Below, piece after piece: positions 16,861-29,180 of a stretch of 64,000 bases of DNA (positions are counted from its first letter, which is position 1; each line of letters starts with the position of its first letter). Source of the stretch: Atrichornis clamosus (taxonomy: Eukaryota > Chordata > Aves > Passeriformes > Menuridae); the NCBI GenBank assembly GCA_013400975.1, contig WBMZ01003458.1, forward strand, positions 16,600 to 80,599. The letters are read 5' to 3'. Under the pieces are notes generated by a model, which ran no database searches, had not been told where the DNA came from, and worked only from the letters and a program-made list of their open reading frames with translations. A program made the position numbers and the translations under genes.

Positions 16861-19800
16861 CTCAGGCCGAAGAGTGGAATTTCCCCTCTGCACAACTCTC
16901 TTTGCCTTGCCAGAACTTTTCTTCTTGTCCTTCAACATTTGCCCTCTAAAGATCATTGCTCTGACCTGAAATGTTCTGAGCTTCTTTCCCTCCCTTCCCA
17001 CCCTCCCTTTCCCTGTTTGGGTGCTTCAGCCACGTGCAGGTATTCCCTCTCAGGGCTATGTTGGCAGCTGAGTGAGAACCTGCCAGGAAACACGACCAGA
17101 CAATAAAAGTGTGAAGTGTCTCGTTCCCCACAAAGGATGTTCTTGTTTCCACACTCGAGTTCAAGGGCTTGTGGGCCCACACCACAGACCAAGCAGGGTG
17201 GTTCTCACTGCACAGGACTGGTTTGATGCCTAAAAACTTCAAATCTTTTTACTTCCAACCCCTGCTAAGCCACCACAGGTGAAGGCAAGCACCTCCTTGC
17301 TGGTTTTTTTTCTGTATTTAAATTAGTGAATGTGAAAACAGCCCAATGTCCCCTCAGAGAAAATCCTGTGTTAATTGAGGAACTGTACAATCCTCTTCCT
17401 TCACATAAGATCCTTTTATTTGTTGGGTTTTTTTGCAAAGTTAATTGTTTCGCAGAGTTCTGGTCAACTTTGTTTTTCAAAATCTATGCTTGGAAAACCT
17501 CTCAGCATTGTGACACCTCAGTTACTGAGTGCGCCTCTAAGGAATAATGTCTGGAAAAGTGGGATTGATCCCTGCACTGCTCTAATACCTCTGTGCTGTA
17601 TTAGCACATCCTAGAACAGACAGGGAGCAATTAGCAACAGAGACAAACACTTGTATCCTGAGAACTCTCTGTTCACATAAACCCACATTTAAGACAAGTC
17701 AGACCTACCAGAGGTTCTGCCTGAGCATAATAAATGTCAACCACGGGGGAGTTTAGAGTTTAGAACAATCATCTTTTAAGCAATAAGCAAATGCCAACCT
17801 GAACTCCCCGTGAACTTCTGCGGCCCTGCTCTGCCCATTGTCCCCCTGCACGGGGGTTGAAGTGACTGCATGAGGACGTGGGGGGCACAAGGACCTCACT
17901 CTGCTGGGTCTGGAAGGAGAAAAGCTGAGAGAACCCAGGGAAAAGCCGAGAGAGCTCAGGGAACAAAGGGAAATTACCTGCGGCAGCGACTGGAGAACAA
18001 TCCCGTTATAAATATCCCACACTGGTTCCTCCTCTGGAGGAACTGTGTTATTGTGGAGGAATTATTAAGAATGGCTACTTCAGGAGTTATCCTACAATAA
18101 CTATTCAGCCAACTTCCCTGTACAGAAATGCCAAACACTGCTTTCTCTGAGAGCAGAATGAAGCCCTAAACTTAGCAACCACCACCCTCTCAAATCCCAT
18201 TCACTAGGCCAACACACCCACGGATTCCTCCTGCTCCTGCTCTTCCCTAATGGACAGAGCTGCAGAGAAGGAGCAGTGCTTAGGAGGTGACATAAAACTA
18301 CTGGGCCTTTTCCCAACCTGGAGGAAAAGTAGGCCAGGAGTAGGTTCATGAACTGTTCTGACACTGCTGTGCCTGTCTTGGCTGCTTTTTCCCTGGATGA
18401 GCTGCAGCAGGAGGTGGACTTTGGGCAGGACTTGTGGTCTCTGGCTTTTGTGCAATCACAGGACACCAGTTCCCTCTCCTGCAGAAAAACTCTGGCTCAG
18501 ACCTGTGACAGGGAAAGACTGTGGGAAGTATCTTCCAAAAAAAAAAAAGCCACTTCAAAAACCTGGTTCCAGAAGGACTGAACAGCACTGCTCGTTGTAA
18601 TTCTCCCACTACAAGAGAAGGAAATTTCTAAAATTCATTTAATCCACTGGCAACACTATATAAATCTGTATTTCATTAACTTATAAATATTACTTTTGAG
18701 TACACGCCGGAGAATCTTAGAACTAAGTAAATGTTGTGAAAGTGAAACCACCTCTTTTTTTAATAAATGAAGCCCAAGATTGCCAAAATTCTCAGCTAAA
18801 ACCTACAGGAAACACAAGCACACTTAACTTTCAAAGTCAAAATTAAGCTCTGGGAGACCTCTGCTTTTACATTTCTGCCCTGGAGAAGCAGCTGCTTGAA
18901 AGCACAGCTGAAAACCACCTGAAACTCCACAAGTCAACAGGGAGAACTGAACCCATGGACAGGGCTGTGAAGACCTGAAACCTCTCCCACCTTAGGTACA
19001 ACTGGGCTGAAAAACCATTAAAATGAAGAGAACTGTGCACAGAAATTAGGGAACACTCCAGAATCCTTCCACAGCTTTAATTCAGTGCCTCCATGTCAGT
19101 AAGTTATGATACTGTTTAGTTCCATGAACGTCCTGTTTGTTTTAAGGGGCAGAATGGAAGCAGTGCTCACTGAATAGGTGGCCATACAATAGATCTTTTT
19201 ATTTTCATTGTATTTAACGTAATATCCCTTGACACTCTTCAGACTGTGCTCTAAATAAAATTATTCCTGTCTGCATATAGATTCTATAGAGTAGTCATTG
19301 TTTTTGTATCCTTAGAATTCACAAACAGTAATTTCCTTCTGCAGTATTCTGGAATTTCTCCTGTTCTGCAGGAAAACTGGGAGACATGGAATAAACACAA
19401 AAGGGCTCTATGATTTAAACTTCTGTATATACAGAGCGTGAAAGACTTTATAAAGATATGGAACACATCCTAGCAGGTAAATCTCTGTTTTATAGAGCTC
19501 CACAGAGGAGCAGCTTTACAGGTTAAGTAAAAAAAGCTCCTTTTTGACACACTGCCCTCATGTGATTCTCCAAGAGAGCATATCCCAGGATTTGGAGAAG
19601 AAACATTCTCAAGTGTGCAACTGTACACACACCAACAACAGCTTTATTACTGAAGGTTTTCTCCTTTCCTGACACACAGTTGAAGTTCTTCACAAGTTTT
19701 CCTGCCACACTGTAACTCTCTCCAACTCAGAGGCCTCGCTCCAGGAGCGCTGGTCAAGCTCAAGCACTTTGGCTGATGATTGAACCCAACAAGGGATTTA

Positions 19801-20160
19801 TTTTGTGCCAAATGAGTGACTGAAACAATATCTCAGCAGTCAATTCTTTATGACTGAATATGCAAAAAAACATATTTGAAGAAGAAGCATAGCATTTGTT
19901 TTAAAAGTGAAAAATAAAAATTATTTAAGTACTCGTTTTCCAGGGGACATCGATGCTGGTGAAAACGCGCCAAGGTTGAGGTTCTGATGCTTCTTTTTTC
20001 TTCCTCCCCTCGAAATTTATGTGTATTTTATGATTTTATCTAAGTATTCTAAGGTTTTTAATTTTTCTAATTGAATGAAAAGCCTGCTGTTTAAAAAGGG
20101 AATATAAAGGAGAGGGGAAAATGGAGATAAACTTTTTTTATGATCACGGTGAAAGTTCGA

Positions 20161-20225
20161 AGAATTACAGAAACATTAAGGTTGGAAAAGTCCTCCAAGA
20201 TCATCAATTCCAACCTTTGACTGAA
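20161..20225 (-). mobile_element. CR1-like 3' terminal fragment
   Basis: Plus-strand text agaaacattaaggttggaaa followed by 'tcctccaagatcatc' matches the reversed 3' end of a CR1 subfamily; only about 65 bp remain. Confidence 0.7.
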
Positions 20226-21305
20226 CAAACATAACAGCTCTTAAAGCAGAAATAAAGATTGAAGTGTGAATATTATTCCAAACACAGGTTTTCCAACAGC
20301 TACTTAATCCCAACTATGTCTGCATATTGAATCTTGCTGAAAGACCCACACCTGTCCCTCAGTTCCCAGTGAAAACCACAGATACAAACAGGAAACAGAA
20401 AGTTCTGTCAAATTTAGTAAATAAGGAGAAAAATCTTTTATAATACAACAGAAATTTAGTGACACGAAGTTTAAACTGACAAGATTTTATCCATTAAACA
20501 CGCTATAAAAGAATCTCTAAACTGACACTTCAGAAGGCTTCAAGCAAACTCCAAGTACGCACAATTTATATTTTATCTTAACTTCTAAAATGCACTAGAA
20601 ATCACCAAGTTTCCCAATGAGAAGGTTTGCTTTATTCAAGAGAAATTAAATTTCCCTCTGTTAAACCTGAAGTTTTCTGACGGGTTTAGAAAACAGTCCA
20701 AAGATAAAATTCCAACAAAGTCAAAATCAGATTTAACCAAAAATCTGCTGGTGACAGGAATTTCCACCATTACTGGCAAATGCAAGGTGGCATCAAACCC
20801 CAGATACATATAGATACTTATGTTAAAGGAAAGGGAAAAAAAAGCAAAAAATAACATGGAATGTAGCTGGATTTACTCAGTTAAATAATTCACTAACCTT
20901 ACAGTCAGTTTTACTAAGTTGGATGGAGAGAATGTGAGTAGTTATGGAAAGAAAGCCCAGGAACTGGACACTAAGGAAGACAGAGGGAGGGAGTGAGGAC
21001 TCAAGAAGGTAAAGTGATCCATGACTGAACAGGAGAAAAAGCTGGTTTGAGAAGCAGGGGGGGAAGAAAAAAGAAAAGAAACAGATACATATGCAGACTT
21101 AAGCAACAGAATATATTTTAAGATCAGATTCCCCAACATTCTTAGGCAGGAATGATATATAGGACAAAAAAGAATCTGGACTCTACTTACAGCTGAGCAG
21201 GGGTTGGTTTTTGGTGTGGGGTTTTTTTTGTCAGTGGGGGGGATGTGAATACACCATTTTTGAAAGGTAAAGCGTTTGTGCGTCCCAGGAAGAGATTATT
21301 CTGTA

Positions 21306-21340
21306 TTCTATATATATATAATATCTATATTCTATATATG
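21306..21340. repeat. TA-rich simple repeat beside the internal CpG island
   Basis: Runs of TATATATATA and TATTCTATATATG immediately before the GC-rich block; could act as a TATA-like element for plus-strand transcription. Confidence 0.7.
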
Positions 21341-21349
21341 CCCATCCTG

Positions 21350-22950
21350 CTCTCGGACACCGACAAGGGGCCGACATCCAAGCTGACTTTATTAGCGATC
21401 CGCAGCCGCGCTTCCTGCGGGGATCTGGCTACTTTAAGGCATTTCAAACAAAACGAAGGCAAGCAAACGAGGCGAAGTTGCGGCCGCCCCATCCCTGGAA
21501 GCGCCCGGGCCTGCAGCAGGCCGGCGGAAGGTATCCCTGGCGAAGGTTTTTCCAGGGAAAGGCGATCCCGGCGCTCCGCAGCGCATCGCTCGCTCGCTGC
21601 CGCAGCGCGCCCCAGCAACAGCGCCTCATTAGCATAGCCCACCCCGGGCCGCGCCGCGCCATTGGCCAGGCCGCCCGCGCCGCCGGCCAATGGCGGCGCG
21701 CTATGCAAATGTGGGCGCGCAGTTGCCAGGGCAGAGCTGCGGCGCGCGGCCCAATGGGAGCGGGACGCACGGACAAGGAGCGCGATTGAGCTTTGTCACA
21801 CTCGCAAGGCGCTGTTAACACTTTCAAGTTTAGGGCGAAATTAGCTCCATCTCCCGAGGATCAGCCTCATGTTCTACATTTCACCCCCACAGCAAGGGCA
21901 GGGCGGCGCAGCCATGATACACGGGATTACGGATAAGCGCTGCGTTAGGATTTCGACTGCCCGGCGCCGGGACGCCTTCGCCAGGGCTGGGATGCTAAAG
22001 ATCGTGTCCCCAGCGCTTCCGAGTGGGAGCTCGCTCGCCTGGAATTCTTCCGAGGGCTTTAAAAAGCTGTAAAGTTCCCTTTCGCCGCCTTAGTCAGGTC
22101 ACCTCCTAAAATTACAGACTGTGTCAGGCAGCACCGGCTCCTCCTGTCCTTCCCTTTTTCACAGGATATGAATTTATGTTTCATTGGTTTGGGGTTAACC
22201 CTAAAGAAAGAACATCCTTTATTATCATTATTATTATTATTCACCCCCCTGACAGATTTTAAGCAAAATGAATTTCAGCTCATTCCACCACCGCTAACGA
22301 CTGAACATGAGAAACTGAAGCATTGTACGAGAAATAAGCAGATCTTTTTTTCCCACCGATTTAAAGAGAAAAATAAGATTATCTGACAGAATATTTGTCA
22401 TTACGTGTCTCTGCCTGTGACGGTGTGAAACCACAGAGGAGCAGAGCAGCCACTGACCACCACCGCTTCCAACGCTCCTCGGGAGATTCCCTTCCCACGC
22501 GCACGGATGTGGATTTGGAAAACCGGAGGCTCGAAATGCAAAGACTGACAGACTTACTCTGGAAGCCACTGCCTCTCCCTCCAGCAGCACAGTTCCCTCT
22601 ACGCCGTGGCGGCCGCGGCGATCCCGGGCATGTTTTAGTTCACTTTGCGGAGCCCGGCAGCGATGTGGAAGCGCTGCCGCGATTCACTCACCTGGGAAGG
22701 GGGTGGGGGGGTGCTTCCTGTTCTCCGGGGCTTCGGGAAGGTGCCCGCCGCTGGCACCCGGCATCTCCTGCCCAGGAGCACTCCCGGGCACGGGGCACAG
22801 AGCTCCGGCAGCCCCCGAGCCTCTCAAACCCTCCGGGATCGTGACACTGCTCTGCTACAGCGGGGACGGGACCTGCCCTCAGCCGCTCACCTGGGTCCTG
22901 GCTAAGGAGGGGAGAAGATCCCGATTTTCTGTGGATCCCTATGACACGCC
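21350..22950. promoter_or_regulatory. Internal CpG island in DYRK1A intron 2, candidate alternative promoter
   Basis: About 1.6 kb of CpG-rich sequence stands isolated inside a 28 kb AT-rich intron. Its core has a perfect 9-bp inverted repeat of CCAAT boxes, CCATTGGCC (21659-21667) and GGCCAATGG (21685-21693), a third CCAAT at 21751-21755, the octamer ATGCAAAT at 21703-21710 and the related ATTAGCAT at 21628-21635. An AT-rich TATA-like run lies at 21306-21340. Minus-strand donors follow at 22690 and 22889. The structure resembles a CCAAT/octamer promoter, but direction and target transcript cannot be told from sequence alone. It lies upstream of exon 11799-12004 in the DYRK1A sense. Confidence 0.65.
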
Positions 22951-25601
22951 AAACTTTCCGGATCTGAATCACGGAATCTGCTGTTGCCAAGAGCCCAAAA
23001 TGTCAGTTCCAACAGAACTTAGTTTTACCGGCTCCCTCGTTTAGAAAATGTAACAACTTCATTTTGGACATTTTATCAGTAGGAAAACTACTGAAATATC
23101 TCCTAGTATGCCTTAAAACACAGGCAACTATCTTAATGGGTGCATGACACACACCCAAAAATCAATGCCACCTATTCTTTATCTCGTGTCAGCTTTTGGA
23201 AGTAAAACACTGCCTTTGAGTTCGTGCTCATCTCGCAAACCCTGCAGCAGTGCAGCCGCAGCAGCAGCGTTACCTGAGCACGGCTTACAAGGTTTTTCCA
23301 AGCAATCCAGGCTGGGCCAGGACTTTGCAGCACTAATCCTTCTCCTGGTCTGCTCGAGCGTCCTTTCAGGGAAATACTTTTATCAGCACTTAACTAAAGA
23401 GTTTCTCGTGTTGGTGCAGCGCCTCCTCCTTCCCCCACCTCCGAAGAACATTACTCACAATTTTCAGTTTACAGTGCAAAACTAATTAAAGATGGAATAA
23501 ATTACCCGCTACATGGCAACACGTCAAACCGTACGATCCGTACCAGAGGTGAAAAACACCCAATATTTTATCCCAAATCAATACCTGGCCTGCTGTCTAA
23601 AGCATTTCCAGCTGAACATAAAATTAGCATAAATATCGGAATAATTTTTAAAGCTCTCCTTTAATCCATTGTACAAACACATATATATTTAAAAAAATTA
23701 AAAAGAAATCTTTTCCTACGCATAAAAACCATCAAGGGAAATTACTTGAATTATTCTATTTCCCATTTGTAGTTACTGAGGCACAAGATATATTTAAACA
23801 GTTGGTAGAGAAAAAATGGGAAGCATCTACCATATCAATGTACAGCCAGCATGCCAAACCATTAATGTAAGAGCTAAACAAGGGATGAATACATCATGTG
23901 CAATAGTCTCACATGATATAAATTATTCAATACCTGACCAAAGAGAACAGCTTTCAGGAGAGAGGGGGAGGATCTCCAAGTACTTTTGTAGTTTGAATAC
24001 ATACAGTGTGAGGAATTGATGCAAAATCTTTCTAACCCTATGCCACAGTTAAATAATCACATGTATTTTCCAACTATTGCACCGTGTTACATCCAGCCAG
24101 CTCTGGTGTTTCCCAAAAAGGTGGGTCTCATCTAACTGTAAAAACAAAATTACTTGGCACGTGTGTATTTTCAGAGTTTGGGTCCCTCCATCCACGTGCA
24201 GGATTTGCACAGATCTATTGATATCACACAAGTCTTTTTGCTTTACTAATTCCAGACTGGCTTGTACAGTTCAGGATTTTTGGGATTGTATTTGAGATTG
24301 CAATGTTGGCGAAAAATTAACCTATCACACACCATTCTTATCAAATAGAAGTCTTTTGAGGGCTTGCACACACAGACAGAGGCTTTTTACGTGAAAAATT
24401 CAACTACAAAAAGTATCTACCACTGTAAAAAAAAGAAAATTACACCTTGATTATGGGGAATCTCCTGGTGTGATGATTCCAGGGGATTCCTCCAATGGCT
24501 GATTTCATGTATGATTTTGAAGTAGTTCATGTCACTCCAAGGGAAGTTCAGAGCACATACTCCGTTTTGGCAACAAACAGAGCAGTTCTGTTGCCTTTGG
24601 AGACACTGCACTGCTTTGATACTCTGTATTAATAAGACAAATTCTCCAATACAGTTCCCCAAACCCACAGTACTTTGAAACTCTTAGGCATGCTGTCCTT
24701 ATTAATCCAGATTACAGCTCGTACAATAGTAACATTCCAGGTTTTTTCCTCTCTCCCAAGTAGCCTGGAAGCACCAGAACAGTTCTATAAAATCCTCACA
24801 GGTTGTAAACTGTAACTAAACCACTTTTCTGCTGAGTTCTCAACGATTTGGTAACTGATATTGTGACACCTGCATTTTACAGCAGCTATCTGAAGCCAGC
24901 ACTGACAAACTCCACTCAGACTTCTCAAGCCATTAAACAATAAACCATTCCCCAGTAAAAAGTTTTAGTATTTCCATATCCAGCTTAGTGCTGATCACAG
25001 AGAAGCCCAAGTAAAATCAGAAATAAACCCAGGCAAGGAGGTTCACAAGTCTACTCAAACCTCACAATTCCAAAGCATTTATTTGCAAGCCAAATTTCCT
25101 GCCTTTGTAATAATTCCCGTATTTATTATACACACTTTTAAGTTGAAGCAATTACTCCTTTTGATTTGTCTCATCTAGTTTTTAAGGAGAAAAAAAACTC
25201 AAGTGTGGTTGAATCCATACTTCCAGCTGGAAACCACCAAAAACCAGGGATGCCAGACTTCCCTAATTCAAACAATACAACCCCAGAGTGGGGCTCACTG
25301 TAAATTGTATTAATTTCTCTCAAGTAACACAAATTTAAATGCAGAAAATTTTAAAATAAAACAACAAAAACTACCCACAAAACAAACAAGAAGTATCACT
25401 ATTCCTTTAGGATAGCGATTTAAGAAAATTATTTTTGAAGTGTAACTCATACTTTTCCTTCTAAGGCTTTACTGTTTCTAGCAGGAGGTATTAAATTAAC
25501 CATAAAAATTGGGCTTTTTTCACACCAGTAACAGTGATGAGAGCAACACTACCCAAGTATCAGACATGTAAATTAAAAATCTTTACGTTTTGTCTACATC
25601 T

Positions 25602-25848
25602 TATAGAATTCTAGAGTGGGTTGGGTGGGAAAGGACCTTAAAGCCCATCCATTCCCACCCCTGCCACGGGCAGGGACACCTTCCACCATCCCATATTGCT
25701 CCAAGCCACGTCCAGCCTGGCCTTGGACACTTCCAGGGATCCAGGGAAAGCCACAGCTTCTCTGGGCACCCTGTGCCAGGGCCTCCCCATCCTCCCAGGG
25801 AACAATTCCTTCCCAATATCCCATCTAACCCTGCCCTCCTTCAGCTTA
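25602..25848 (-). mobile_element. CR1 3' end fragment
   Basis: Reversed CR1 with ggaccttaaagcccatccat, ggacacttccagggatccag and caatatcccatctaaccctg, truncated after the last motif. Confidence 0.93.
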
Positions 25849-27030
25849 TCTGCATCTATAAATCTGATCCCCGGGTTACAAAACTCTCCTTTGCCACGAC
25901 TGGGCTCCTCTTTTCCGAGAAGTGTCACTTGCCCCTGTAGGGACTTCATGGAAGATGCATAAACCAAAGACATCGTGTTCCAACTGCAACATTTTGACTT
26001 TCTTCCATCAGTCTCTGGTTTTCCATGGCAATTCCCAAAGCAAGCTCCTGAGAGCTGCCCGTCACCGGCATCTGCAGCATCCATGTGGGGAACAGGTTAC
26101 TTCCAAGGGGGTGCAGAAATGGGGTAGGGAGGGAAGAAATCATTCCAGCATTTCCTGAAAGATATATAAACTGCACCAAGGAAAATCTGACTGGATGGTC
26201 TGCCATGGTTTGGTGTTTGGTTTGGGTTCTCTTGTCTCCAGAGAGGTACAGAGGGAACTTTCCACCTGAGGAAAGAGACTGGAATGTTTCTAAGGAAAGA
26301 TGATGATGTAAAATTATGAACAGGATCCAAACACCAAACACACAAGGAATTCTTCAAGGTTCAGACAACAACTGTGTTCTGGGAAAAGATCAGCCCAAGT
26401 CCAGTTCACGACAGAAATGTTAATGAAGTTCTAATCCCTGAAGGCTTGTAATTCTTCTGGAGTTTCAAACACAACTGTGCCTGTGGTCTGGTCAGAGAAT
26501 GTTCCCAGCTCCTAAGCACATCCTGAACATCACATTTATAGGCACCAAACATGACTGTCCTGCAACGCAAAAGAACCAGGACCTCCTACAGTGCCATTTT
26601 ACCAAGGGTCAGGTCACTGCACGACAAGAAAAGTGAAACAGTAACACACAAAGTCTTTATCTTAAAAGTTTAGGTACCAGTGTGCTTCCAAATTTCAGCA
26701 TTGGGGTTTTAGACGTGTTCTCAGGGAACAGAACACCCGGCTTCATGCATGGCACAGTCAGGACTCTGGCAAACACACACGTGCAGATGAGTCTTTTAAC
26801 AGCCTGACTCTTCCCTGGCAAGCAGATGCTGAAAGAAGAGGCAAGAAGTTGGAAGTGCCCTCCTCCCATGACTGAGAACGCCTTGGACTGAGGGCTGTGT
26901 TAGGCTGTGGTGGGAAGAGATGCCTGAAAAGGGGTGCGAAGAAATGTAACCGCCAGCAGGACATCAATGAAGGCAGTTATCAAATCGTCTTCAAGGCATC
27001 AGGACTTTCTGCTACTACAGTGCTGAGGTA

Positions 27031-27199
27031 GGTTTCCCAGAGAAGCTGTGGCTGCCCCTGGATCCCTGGAAGTGTCCAAGGCCAGGCTGCACGGGGCTTG
27101 GAGCAGCCTGGGATAGTGGGAGGTGTCCCTGCCATGGCAGGGGTGGGACTGGATGGGCTTTAAGGTCCCTTCCAACCCAAGCATTCTGTGATTCTCTGA
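27031..27199 (+). mobile_element. CR1 3' end fragment
   Basis: 5'-truncated at ggtttcccagagaagctgtg and complete at the 3' end (gcattctgtgattctctga). Confidence 0.93.
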
Positions 27200-27906
27200 A
27201 TTTGGAGGAGAAACCATAAAACAAGCACAGGATCTGCCACCTCTAAGACGTCTGTAACAGCCAACAAGAGCCACACAACTCATCATTCTCATCCAGTGGC
27301 TGCCATTGAGCCAACTTTTTACCAAGAGTTTAAAACCCTTACCAGAACAAAAGAGCAGCATTGTTTATCATGCTCCAAAACCAGTGCAAAAAGCAGGGGT
27401 TTGGTGCAGAATGAGCAGAAAAAACCCAAACCACCTGCTCCTGCTTTGCAGCACCAGCCCTCCTGCCAAGCAGTGGCGACTCACGAGGCTGTGCTCTGCC
27501 AAAGCATCTGGGTTGAAAGCACCACGGTGTTGTTCTCTGGCACTGCTGTCCAAGTGAGCACAGAACTGCTTCCAAATATCACTCAATCTCACCCAGCTCC
27601 TGAAGACTTCTTCAGGAATTTGCAGAATTGTTACGATTCTCAGCAGCTCCAGGGAGCCCGAGCGTGTCTGAACAGAAGGAGCCATAGAGGACTTCCCTTC
27701 TTTTTCTCTTCCCCTGCCCCACCAAAGGGTAAGGGGAGACTTCCCAGCATCTCTGCAAACAAAGGGGAGTGAAGAGAAGTGGAAAAATTGCTGTTGCCAT
27801 CATCTTGAGAGGAAAGCACGGCAGACTCTTCAGAGTGTCACAGTACCAGCCACTTTCAGCCAACAGTCCAATGTTTCAAAATGTCAACAAGGATTAACTG
27901 GTTTTG

Positions 27907-28095
27907 CCAGGGGAGGTTCAGATTAGATATTGGGGAAAACTTCCCCAGAAAGAGTGATCCCTGGAATGAGACACCCAGGGCGGTGGTGGAGTCCCTGTCT
28001 CTGGAAGTGCTGAGGAGGTGTCTGGATGTGGCCCTTGGGGACGTGCGTTGGGGTGATGATGGTGGTGCTGGGTGATGGTGGGACTGAATGATCCT
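27907..28095 (+). mobile_element. CR1 fragment, diverged subfamily
   Basis: Reads ggggaggttcagattagata, then a 'gtggtggagtccctg' section and 'ggtgatggtgggactgaatg', which matches an older CR1 tail. A reversed CR1 piece follows directly. Confidence 0.8.
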
Positions 28096-28119
28096 CAATA
28101 CCAAACTTTAAGAACCCTT

Positions 28120-28246
28120 TCTAGGAAGAAGTTCCTCCTGATGTCCAACCTGCCCCGCCCCTGGCACAGCTTGAGGCCATTTCCTCTCACCCTGTCCCCG
28201 TTCCCTGGGAGCACAGCCCAGCCCCAGCTGGCTGCCCCCTCCTGTT
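28120..28246 (-). mobile_element. CR1 internal fragment
   Basis: Plus-strand gaagaagttcctcctgatgt, 'tgaggccatttcctctcaccc' in part, and ctggctgccccctcctgt are the reverse of the CR1 segment seen at the start of the 8.9 kb copy. It stands head to head with the preceding fragment. Confidence 0.8.
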
Positions 28247-28983
28247 CCGTGGAAAGCTCAGATTTTGTCTTCTCAGCTGACAGGATTTCATTCCTGGGGG
28301 CCAGAAGCATGTTAGGCACAGAGTCATATTTGGAATTTCCTGGGCTTGTCCCTTCCTTTATAACTGCTCAGGACCCCACAACAAGCTGGAGAAAGGAGAC
28401 TCCCTGATTCTCCAAAACTGAGCACAGCGATGCTTCTCCACAGAACATCTCATCCAGATGCTTCCAAAAACTTTCTGAGGCATTTCTTGTTTTCCAAAAC
28501 TGATCAGCTCTTGCAGATAGTTCCTGTCTTTGAATCAGGAAACCAGGCCTCTGTCAGAGGTGCCATTCATCCAAAGGTGCAGTACCTGTTTAATTACCTG
28601 GTCTTTGATGAAATTCAGACGATTCATTAGGAGCTAATCTTGAAAGGAGCCCAAATCGCTTTGTTTAAGTAGCCTGCTACCCAGACTTGCTCATAAGACA
28701 CCAATTCACTTTTCTCTAAATTGATCAAAAGGCTTATCTAGGAGGGAGATTAACCATCTTCCTAATGGGTTACTGCAGCTTCTTGGGAAGACGAAGCTAC
28801 TGTTAATCTGTTCTCGAGGATAATGTGGATTTTTGATGGCAAAAAGATACTGCTAATGAACTCAGATCCATGGGGAAAAGTGTGACACAGAGTAAAACAA
28901 TAAAATACTCTATTAAAGTACTGTAACCAATCTGTAAATACTGAGCAAGTGCATCTGTGCAAAGTGTATTTGTAGGGAAAAAA

Positions 28984-29180
28984 ATCCTTCCCTGTGAGGG
29001 TGGGGAGACCCTGGCACAGGTGCCCAGAGAAGCTGTGGCTGCCCCTGGATCCCTGGAAGTGTCCAAGGCCAGGCTGGATGGGGCTTGGAGCACCCTGGGA
29101 TAGTGGGAGGTGTCCCTGCCCACGGGAACAAGATGAGCTTTAAGGTCCCTTCCAACCCAAATCGTTCTGTGACTCTGTGA
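28984..29180 (+). mobile_element. CR1 3' end fragment
   Basis: Starts tccttccctgtgagggtggg and ends aaatcgttctgtgactctgt; complete at the 3' end. Confidence 0.93.

Noticed and set aside
22395..22844. 149-codon plus-strand frame in the internal CpG island
   Set aside because: No domain or codon pattern of a gene; length is unsurprising in CpG-rich sequence.
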